From Acetobacter sp. (GTDB taxonomy: Bacteria; Pseudomonadota; Alphaproteobacteria; RF32; CAG-239): a stretch of 28,130 bases of DNA. The DNA lies in the NCBI GenBank assembly GCA_023665325.1, contig JAMPED010000020.1, positions 1 through 28,130 on the forward strand, given 5' to 3'. The notes under the pieces were generated by a model. The model saw only the letters and a list, made by a program, of their open reading frames with translations. It was not told where the DNA came from and ran no database searches. The translations under genes were made by a program, and so were the position numbers. Position 1 is the first letter of the stretch, and every line of letters starts with the position of its first letter. Shown in pieces: positions 21,066 through 26,693 of the stretch.

Positions 21066-21675
21066 TATACTGCTTATCCCAGGCAGTTTCAACCCAATAA
21101 CCAACGCTCATATTGAAATGGCAAAGACCGCCCAAAAAGCGGTCAATGCCAATAAGGTTTACTTCATTCCTGCTCACGACACCTACGTAGCGAAGAAAAA
21201 GACCTTAATTCCTGGTCTTAGCCGTTGCAGACTGATTGAAGAAGCCACTCCCGCAGATATGACATATATTCCAAACGAAATTGAAAGTTTTCTTCCTAAG
21301 AAAACATACGACACAGTACAAGAGCTAAGAGATAGTTTTGATAAAGCATATAAGTTCTATAACTTCTACATATGCTTAGGTGTCGATAATATCAAAACTC
21401 TTACTTCATGGTACAACTGGCAACCTTTTGTTGAAGAGAATATGTTTGTTGCGTGTAGTAGAGCTGGTGAGGGTCTTGAGACTGCTTTAAAAGAAGCTAA
21501 CTTGGAGAAATATAAAGACCACTTTATCAAAATTCAAATTCCAAGAAATAACACTTCTTCAAGTTTAGTTAGAAACTTGTGTGAACAAGGTAAATTTGAT
21601 GAAGTTAAGGAACTTGTTCCAGAGAATGTATATGAATATTTAAGGAGGTTTTACGATGTGCTCAATAGGATTTGA
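21058..21675 (+). CDS. nadD: Nicotinate-nucleotide adenylyltransferase
   Basis: 205 aa. The nucleotidyltransferase signature GSFNPITNAHIE carries a variant of the (H/T)-x-G-H motif (T15-N-A-H18, Gly replaced by Ala). Near the end NNTSSSLVR corresponds to the ISST-x-x-R motif. Reaction: nicotinate mononucleotide + ATP to nicotinate adenine dinucleotide. The start overlaps pncB by 8 nt, and its end overlaps nadE by 20 nt, so the three enzymes are translationally coupled. NadD is preferred over phosphopantetheine or riboflavin-type relatives because of the operon. Confidence 0.9.
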   Translation: MNNILLIPGSFNPITNAHIEMAKTAQKAVNANKVYFIPAHDTYVAKKKTLIPGLSRCRLIEEATPADMTYIPNEIESFLPKKTYDTVQELRDSFDKAYKFYNFYICLGVDNIKTLTSWYNWQPFVEENMFVACSRAGEGLETALKEANLEKYKDHFIKIQIPRNNTSSSLVRNLCEQGKFDEVKELVPENVYEYLRRFYDVLNRI

Positions 21676-22438
21676 TGCAAAACGTGTGAAAGATGAATGT
21701 GTCCAGTGGATTAGAGACTGGTTTGAAAAGAACGGAAAAGGCTGTAAGGCGGTTATCGGTATATCAGGCGGCAAGGACTCTACTGTTGCGGCTGCTCTCT
21801 GCATAGAAGCTCTTGGTAAAGATAGAATCTTCGGTGTACTTATGCCGAACTATACTCAAGATGACCTTTCTGAAGCAGAAAAGGTTGTTTCCTATCTTGA
21901 TATTGATTCTACCATTGTGAACATTGGCGGCATCACAACCTCATTTTATCACTGCTTAGAAGATTTGGCAGAGAACCCGATTACAGGCGAGTCAAATCAC
22001 TTTGAAACTACGTCTACCGCGGAAATCAATCTGCCGCCCCGCATAAGAATGGCAATGTTGTATTTCATTTCTCAGTCAATCAACGGACGAGTAGTAAATA
22101 CTTGCAATAAGAGTGAGGACTGGGTGGGATATGCTACCAAGTACGGCGATGCCGCAGGTGACTTCAGTCCGTTAAGCAACTTACTTGTATCGGAAGTGAA
22201 AGCTATCGGATACGAACTGGGACTGCCTATGTGGATGATTGAGAAGACTCCATCTGACGGTTTATGCGGAAAGTCTGATGAAGACAGTCTTGGTTTCACC
22301 TACAAGATGCTCGATGAGTACATCGGAAGAGGAATCGAACCGCCCGCTGAGATAAAGGAAAGAATTGACAGGCTTCATGAGCAGAATCTATTTAAGTTAC
22401 TTCCTATGGCAGCTTTTGAACCAAAGAGTGCAGATTAA
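21656..22438 (+). CDS. nadE: Ammonia-dependent NAD+ synthetase
   Basis: 260 aa. The N-type pyrophosphatase P-loop SGGKDST (37-43) and CNKSEDWVGYATKYGDAAGDFSPL, PSDGLCGKSDEDSLGFTY are diagnostic of NadE. There is no N-terminal nitrilase domain, so ammonia, possibly that released by PncA, must be the nitrogen source. Reaction: nicotinate adenine dinucleotide + ATP + NH3 to NAD+. AAGGAGG lies within the end of nadD, and the start overlaps it by 20 nt. The last codons and the TAA stop are inside the hairpin of the operon's terminator. Confidence 0.95.
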   Translation: MCSIGFDAKRVKDECVQWIRDWFEKNGKGCKAVIGISGGKDSTVAAALCIEALGKDRIFGVLMPNYTQDDLSEAEKVVSYLDIDSTIVNIGGITTSFYHCLEDLAENPITGESNHFETTSTAEINLPPRIRMAMLYFISQSINGRVVNTCNKSEDWVGYATKYGDAAGDFSPLSNLLVSEVKAIGYELGLPMWMIEKTPSDGLCGKSDEDSLGFTYKMLDEYIGRGIEPPAEIKERIDRLHEQNLFKLLPMAAFEPKSAD

Positions 22439-22454
22439 CATCTGCACTTTATTT
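22425..22454 (+). terminator. Terminator containing the nadE stop codon
   Basis: AGTGCAGAT / ATCTGCACT (22427-22435 with 22440-22448), loop TAAC, then TTATTTTT. The loop holds the nadE stop (22436-22438), and the 3' side supplies the -35 of P11. Confidence 0.85.
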
Positions 22455-22476
22455 TTCAAAAAAATTATGATAAAAT
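22448..22476 (+). promoter_or_regulatory. Promoter P11, fused to the preceding terminator
   Basis: TTTATT (22448-22453), 17 bp ending in TGA, TAAAAT (22471-22476), then ATTTATATAAG. It serves the operon 22525-24413. Confidence 0.82.
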
Positions 22477-22524
22477 ATTTATATAAGATAAAGGAAGTGA
22501 TAAAAATGAAAGGATTGATAAGAC

Positions 22525-22920
22525 ATGGCGAGAAAGGGTGAAATGACGACAAGTGAGTTTTATTGCACTCAGTGCGGGAAGAAAGGCATTCCAATAGCAA
22601 GAAAACCTGGACAACAGAGAGAAGCTGGTCATCTGAAAAGACTATTCTGTTTGCATTGTGGCACTGAAACAAATCACGCAGAAGTTCGACTTTTTGGTGC
22701 TTACAGCAAAGAAGATTTTGAAGAAGAGTTCCGCTTAGGCAGATTCGTTGATGGAAACAGGATTCCTGTAGCTGACTTAATGACTTGCAGTAAGACTCAA
22801 TGTGAGTATAATAAGCATGGAAGATGCTGGAACTCAAATCATAGTTACAAATGTAGCCACAGGATTATAAAAGAGAATCCTGATGATGAAACTAAAAACT
22901 TGTTAAATAGAGGGTGGTAA
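22525..22920 (+). CDS. Conserved zinc-binding phage protein
   Basis: 131 aa. An N-terminal zinc ribbon, FYCTQCGKKG (C-x2-C) with FCLHCGTE (C-x2-C) about 35 residues later, is followed by FGAYSKEDFEEEFRLGRFVDGNRIPV and a Cys-rich tail (TCSKTQCEYNKHGRCWN, CSH). I recall this combination as a common conserved hypothetical of Clostridia and Lachnospiraceae phages. Nucleic-acid binding is plausible from the ribbon. An 11-codon ATG frame at 22506 overlaps its leader; it may be chance. Confidence 0.8.
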   Translation: MARKGEMTTSEFYCTQCGKKGIPIARKPGQQREAGHLKRLFCLHCGTETNHAEVRLFGAYSKEDFEEEFRLGRFVDGNRIPVADLMTCSKTQCEYNKHGRCWNSNHSYKCSHRIIKENPDDETKNLLNRGW

Positions 22921-22921
22921 T

Positions 22922-23080
22922 ATGGTATATTCGAATATAGGTGCTATAATGTGTGCTAACATGGTAGTACAGAATACTCTGAGAATACAGAGAAACAGAA
23001 GAGAGGAAGAGGAGAAACAGAGAAAAGTTCAAGCAACTTTCCAGTCAACTCTTAACAAAGAAAAACAAAAGGAGCGATAA
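22922..23080 (+). CDS. 52-aa protein with charged helix
   Basis: ATG 22922 is 1 nt after the preceding stop, with AGGGTGG upstream. A short moderately hydrophobic N-terminus (IGAIMCANMVVQNTL) is followed by a highly charged helix (RNRREEEEKQRK). AAGGAG of the next gene is inside its last codons, and the next ATG is 1 nt beyond its stop. No function is recognised. Confidence 0.68.
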   Translation: MVYSNIGAIMCANMVVQNTLRIQRNRREEEEKQRKVQATFQSTLNKEKQKER

Positions 23081-23081
23081 T

Positions 23082-23573
23082 ATGAGCAAACTTCACATAG
23101 TAATGGGGACGCCTGGGTCTGGAAAGAGTACCTGGATACAGAATCATCTTGATGAACACACTGTATGGGTATCTCGCGACGATGTAAGATTTTCTATGGT
23201 CGCGGAAGATGAGGAATACTTCTCCAAGGAAAAGCAGGTTTTCAAGGAGTATGTAAGAAGAATCAACAACGCCCTTGAGAATGGGTATGATGTGTTCGCG
23301 GATGCGACGCACTTAAATAAGGCGTCAAGAAACAAGTTACTCACTGCTATCAATTCCGAATTAGAAATAGAAGTTGATGTAATATGGATAAAGACTCCGT
23401 TTGAGACTTGTATCGCACAGAACAGTAACAGACAGGGAACAAGAAGCTTTGTTCCTATAAGTGCCATCCGCCGTATGTTCTATCAGATTGAAGCGCCGGA
23501 GTTTGAGGAAGGTATTAAAAAGATTTATATTATAGAGCCTAATAAGCCTATTGAAGTAAAGGAGGAGATGTAA
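23082..23573 (+). CDS. P-loop kinase of the polynucleotide-kinase-like (AAA_33) family
   Basis: 163 aa. Walker A GTPGSGKST (9-17), VWVSRDDVRF after the second strand, and FADATHLNKASRNKLL fit the AAA_33/T4 Pnk N-terminal kinase fold (which has the same S-R-D-D and D-A-T-N/H order). The lid region SNRQGTRSFVP contains the expected Arg residues. No phosphatase domain is attached, but the next gene, starting at the base after its stop, is a phosphoesterase, so kinase and phosphatase may act together in RNA end healing. A nucleoside or metabolite substrate cannot be excluded. Confidence 0.85.
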   Translation: MSKLHIVMGTPGSGKSTWIQNHLDEHTVWVSRDDVRFSMVAEDEEYFSKEKQVFKEYVRRINNALENGYDVFADATHLNKASRNKLLTAINSELEIEVDVIWIKTPFETCIAQNSNRQGTRSFVPISAIRRMFYQIEAPEFEEGIKKIYIIEPNKPIEVKEEM

Positions 23574-24125
23574 GTGGACAGAACAATTTGGTTGACAAGT
23601 GATACGCATTTCAATCACGACAAGGATTTCATCTGGAAGCCGCGCGGGTTTCAGAATATCCAGGATATGAATGACGCTATCCTCACTAACTGGAACGAAA
23701 CAGTTAAAGATGGCGACATCATTTACCACCTTGGTGATGTGATGCTTGGACAGGACTTGCAGGCGGGACTCCGCATGATAAGCAAGCTGAAAGGTGAAAA
23801 GTATCTTTCCTTTGGTAATCATGACACTGATGCCAGACTTAAGGCGTTTGCAACTAATCACTTTTTCAAAGATATTCAGATGGGATATCGTATCAAGATG
23901 GGTAAGCACATATTCATATGCACTCATTACCCCACAATTACAGCCAACGGAAATGATAACCGCGTACTTGGACTGTATGGACACACTCATCAGCAGACGA
24001 ATTTCTTCTCTGATGAAGCGGGAATCCGCACTTATATGTACCATGTTGGCTTAGATTCACATGACTGTCGCCCAGTTAATCTGGAAGACCTTGTGGCAGA
24101 AATAAAAAAGTTAGGAGACGAATAA
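23574..24125 (+). CDS. Metallophosphoesterase next to the kinase
   Basis: 183 aa with a GTG start directly after the kinase stop (TAAGTG) and GGAGGAGATG upstream. Motifs: D10-T-H12-F-x-H, LGDVM (D55), GNHD (81-84), CTHYPT and GHTHQQ. This belongs to the small YfcE/MJ0936-like or phage predicted phosphoesterase branch. It is the third phosphoesterase of the window. The back-to-back arrangement with a kinase suggests linked end-processing reactions; this is inferred from position only. Confidence 0.9.
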   Translation: MDRTIWLTSDTHFNHDKDFIWKPRGFQNIQDMNDAILTNWNETVKDGDIIYHLGDVMLGQDLQAGLRMISKLKGEKYLSFGNHDTDARLKAFATNHFFKDIQMGYRIKMGKHIFICTHYPTITANGNDNRVLGLYGHTHQQTNFFSDEAGIRTYMYHVGLDSHDCRPVNLEDLVAEIKKLGDE

Positions 24126-24413
24126 ATGTATAATTATAATTACAACAAAAATGATGAAACTGTAGCAGCGCTTGGTTGCTTTGGAGTTATCGTCCTCTTC
24201 ATCTTCCTTGTAGTGGTTTCCCCGTTCATTGGATTCTGTGAGGGCTGGGTGACTGGATGGTTGATTAAAATAACCTTTGGCGACACGATGATTAAAGGCT
24301 TAGGATTGCTTGGTCTTAATATTGCAAAAGAGTCTTTACCTCTTGTGTGCGGAACTCTCGGAGTTGTAGGCAGCTTCTTCAAATCTACTACAATCAATCG
24401 TAAGAAAGACTAA
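24126..24413 (+). CDS. Small membrane protein
   Basis: 95 aa, ATG at the base after the phosphoesterase stop, with TTAGGAGACG upstream. Tyr/Asn-rich start, then a strong membrane helix (about 15-37: ALGCFGVIVLFIFLVVVSP) and a second hydrophobic stretch (about 55-83), ending in basic TINRKKD. No family is recognised. Last gene of its operon; a terminator follows. Confidence 0.78.
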   Translation: MYNYNYNKNDETVAALGCFGVIVLFIFLVVVSPFIGFCEGWVTGWLIKITFGDTMIKGLGLLGLNIAKESLPLVCGTLGVVGSFFKSTTINRKKD

Positions 24414-24417
24414 TATG

Positions 24418-24448
24418 TAGACCTTGCTTCGGCAAGGTCTATTTTATT
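24418..24448 (+). terminator. Terminator with UUCG tetraloop
   Basis: Ten-bp perfect stem TAGACCTTGC / GCAAGGTCTA (24418-24427 with 24432-24441), loop TTCG, then TTTTATTTTTAA. Its T-tract holds the -35 of P12. Confidence 0.94.
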
Positions 24449-24471
24449 TTTAACAAAAATTATGTTATAAT
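24443..24471 (+). promoter_or_regulatory. Promoter P12 of the PhoH gene
   Basis: TTTATT (24443-24448), 17 bp ending in TGT, TATAAT (24466-24471). Downstream sequence (TATATTAAATAGGG) departs from the other copies. A leader of about 80 nt precedes the gene. Confidence 0.78.
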
Positions 24472-24555
24472 TATATTAAATAGGGTAGAAATAGTTAATC
24501 CATATGTCCAATTTTTCAGATATCAATGAACAGAATAAGAAAGGAAGTAAAATAT

Positions 24556-25776
24556 ATGATTTTTTACGACACTTGTGCTCTGTTGAATAAACTACATGGG
24601 GCATTTAATGAACGTTTTGAAGTTAGTACAATTACATTTAGAGAATTGGAACACATCAAAACCTCTGCTACCAAAGACCCAGAGATAAAATTCCGTGCTC
24701 GAAGACTATTACATCTTTTGGACGAGCATGAAGGAGAATATAATGTTATTACTTATCTCCAAGAGTGGGATAAAGATATTGAAAACTCAGCTATTCTTCC
24801 TATGACAGATGATAGTAGAATTATTATAAGTGCATTAAAAAGTAATTCTGATACTTTTGTTACAGAAGATTTATGTTGCAAACATTTGGCTAATTTAATG
24901 GGACTAAAAGTTGAGTTTATTAGATTAACCGAACAGAATTATTCTGGATATAGAGTAGTGACTTGCGATACAGAAGAAAAAATTGCACAAATTTATTCAG
25001 ATTTATTTGACCCAACTGTCGATTGGGATATAAATATCAATGAGTATCTTCTAATTAAGAATCAAGAGGGAGAAATCATTGATAAATATAAATATACCGC
25101 GGACGGTTTTAAACAAGTTTCCTTTACTGCTTTTAATAGTAAAATGTTCGGAAAGATAAAGCCTAAAGACGCGTATCAAACAATAGCAATGGATAGTTTG
25201 CGTAATAATAAGATAACCATGATTCGCGGATGTGCAGGTACAGGAAAGTCATATCTGGCAATAGGTTACTTATTCTCTCTTTTGGAAAAAGGAGATATTG
25301 ATAAAATCATTATTTTCTGTAACACTGTAGCCACCTCAGGTTCAGCTAAACTAGGATACTATCCAGGTTCCCGCACAGAAAAACTACTTGATTCTCAAAT
25401 AGGTAATTTTTTATCAAGTAAACTTGGAGATAGAGTAGAAGTAGAGAGATTAATCGGAGACGGTAAGATAGATTTGCTACCAATGTCTGATATCCGCGGA
25501 TATGATACCACAGGTTTGAAAGCAGGTATTTATATTACTGAAGCACAGAACTTAGACATTGAACTAATGAGACTAGCTCTTCAAAGAATTGGAGAGGACT
25601 CAATCTGTATCTTAGATGGAGATAGTGACACTCAGGTAGACTTATCAATATATGCTGGTAATAATAATGGTATGAGACGAGTTTCAGAAATATTCAGAGG
25701 AGACGAAGTGTACGGAGAAGTCACATTAGTAAATATATATAGAAGTCGTATTGCTCAATTAGCGCAGATGATGTAA
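24556..25776 (+). CDS. PIN-PhoH fusion ATPase
   Basis: 406 aa from ATG 24556, 8 nt after AAGGAAG; an in-frame ATG at 24526 would add 10 residues ahead of the PIN domain. N-terminus: PIN-type nuclease fold opening with FYDTCALL and RELE, and TDDSRI, where acidic residues would bind metal. C-terminus: PhoH ATPase with Walker A GCAGTGKS (about 225-232), PGSRTEKLLD, and ITEAQN in place of the usual D-E-A-Q-N, so the Walker B Asp is missing. PIN-PhoH (PhoH2) proteins are described as RNA helicase/ribonucleases. The gene is alone in its unit. Confidence 0.9.
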   Translation: MIFYDTCALLNKLHGAFNERFEVSTITFRELEHIKTSATKDPEIKFRARRLLHLLDEHEGEYNVITYLQEWDKDIENSAILPMTDDSRIIISALKSNSDTFVTEDLCCKHLANLMGLKVEFIRLTEQNYSGYRVVTCDTEEKIAQIYSDLFDPTVDWDININEYLLIKNQEGEIIDKYKYTADGFKQVSFTAFNSKMFGKIKPKDAYQTIAMDSLRNNKITMIRGCAGTGKSYLAIGYLFSLLEKGDIDKIIIFCNTVATSGSAKLGYYPGSRTEKLLDSQIGNFLSSKLGDRVEVERLIGDGKIDLLPMSDIRGYDTTGLKAGIYITEAQNLDIELMRLALQRIGEDSICILDGDSDTQVDLSIYAGNNNGMRRVSEIFRGDEVYGEVTLVNIYRSRIAQLAQMM

Positions 25777-25787
25777 CAATGGTCTAC

Positions 25788-25856
25788 TCGGGGCGTTCAC
25801 TGTCGACTTTTAAAAACAAAAATGCCTTTTGGCAATTTTTAAACCAATTTTAATAT
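25788..25856 (+). repeat. Intergenic element B, similar to element at 8252
   Basis: Aligns with element A over about 66 nt with few gaps. It contains a bulged hairpin, AAAAATGCC / GGCAATTTTT, closed by TTTT, which could terminate the PhoH transcript. A loose promoter reading (TTGGCA, 16 bp, TAATAT) is possible but unlike the shared motif. Confidence 0.55.
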
Positions 25857-25858
25857 CA

Positions 25859-25893
25859 AAGAACTCATGCTAGAAATAGCATGGGTTCTTTTT
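25859..25893 (+). terminator. Strong hairpin in front of the lysis genes
   Basis: Fourteen-bp stem (25859-25872 with 25877-25890, one G-T pair), GAAA loop, five T residues. It stands just upstream of the holin ribosome binding site and would terminate transcripts from the PhoH side unless overcome. Confidence 0.88.
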
Positions 25894-25911
25894 AGTTTCG
25901 AGGTGATTATA

Positions 25912-26322
25912 ATGTTAGATGAAAAGAAACTTGTTCAAGAAGAAAAAGATTGGGCAAAAAATAAACAATTACTTAAAAGAAAAATAAAAATAGAAAAGGA
26001 CAAAGCAAAATTAAGAAATAGTTTAAAAGATAAATCTAAGCTAACTACAACTAAATTACTTATTCTTTTTTTATTTATAAATTGCACTATAATTGAAATA
26101 TTTACAGGATGGGCAACAGTTCAAAGTCTCCAATTAGCTCTTCAAACAGGGCTTGCCCCAGACTTTACTCCTCTTGTTACTTTAATAGGAGCAGTAGTAG
26201 GGGAGGTAGTTGGCTTTGCTGTTTATGCAGCGAAATCTGTAAAAGAAAATACCGCTGGTGGAATAGTCTACGATGCGGCATTAAATAATGAAAATAATAC
26301 AGACACAGATAGTGTCGGATAA
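25912..26322 (+). CDS. Holin-like two-helix membrane protein
   Basis: 136 aa from ATG 25912, following TTCGAGGTGATTATA; the frame extends back to 25867, but that part is the terminator. A highly charged N-terminal helix (1-48, Lys/Glu-rich) precedes two membrane segments (about 49-66, LLILFLFINCTIIEIFTGW, and about 80-107, LVTLIGAVVGEVVGFAVYA), with an acidic tail. The order with the next membrane protein and the endolysin gives a lysis cassette, and I recall similar proteins next to endolysins in Clostridia phages. Its own pore-forming role is inferred. Confidence 0.78.
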   Translation: MLDEKKLVQEEKDWAKNKQLLKRKIKIEKDKAKLRNSLKDKSKLTTTKLLILFLFINCTIIEIFTGWATVQSLQLALQTGLAPDFTPLVTLIGAVVGEVVGFAVYAAKSVKENTAGGIVYDAALNNENNTDTDSVG

Positions 26323-26334
26323 GGAGAATATATT

Positions 26335-26682
26335 ATGGAATTTTTAGTATCTAATTGGATGTTAATTGTAGCTTTAATTGCTGCTATTGCGGTAGGTGGG
26401 TATGCAATTTATGCTTTTGTTAAAAGACCCACAACAGAACAGATTTCTAAGGTAAAAGAATGGTTATTGTACGCGGTTACTGCCGCTGAAAAGGAATTAG
26501 GTTCAGGTACTGGACAAATTAAACTTCGTTATGTGTATGATATGTTTATTGCTAAGTTTCCTTATTTAGTGAAAATAATTCCTTTTGAAACTTTCAGTAT
26601 TCTTGTAGATGAAGCATTAGATAAATTTAGAGGAATGCTTGATAGTAATACAAATCTACAAAATTATATTGAACAAAAATAA
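26335..26682 (+). CDS. Phage holin, LLH-like
   Basis: 115 aa with an N-terminal membrane helix (about 6-28: NWMLIVALIAAIAVGGYAIYAFV) and a cytoplasmic amphipathic part (EWLLYAVTAAEKELGSGTGQIKLRYVYDMFIAKFP) that matches the phage holin LLH family layout. Start follows AAGGAGAATATATT; it is 12 nt after the upstream gene and 11 nt before the endolysin. It should permeabilise the membrane and let the endolysin reach the cell wall. Confidence 0.88.
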   Translation: MEFLVSNWMLIVALIAAIAVGGYAIYAFVKRPTTEQISKVKEWLLYAVTAAEKELGSGTGQIKLRYVYDMFIAKFPYLVKIIPFETFSILVDEALDKFRGMLDSNTNLQNYIEQK

Positions 26683-26693
26683 GGAGGTTTACT

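Noticed and set aside
22506..22541. An 11-codon ATG frame as a leader peptide for the zinc-binding protein
   Set aside because: It has a fair ribosome binding site and overlaps the next start, but there is no regulatory codon run or alternative hairpin to support attenuation.
23361..24044. A 227-codon leftward open frame opposite kinase and phosphoesterase
   Set aside because: It crosses two well-defined + strand genes and has no motif or ribosome binding site.
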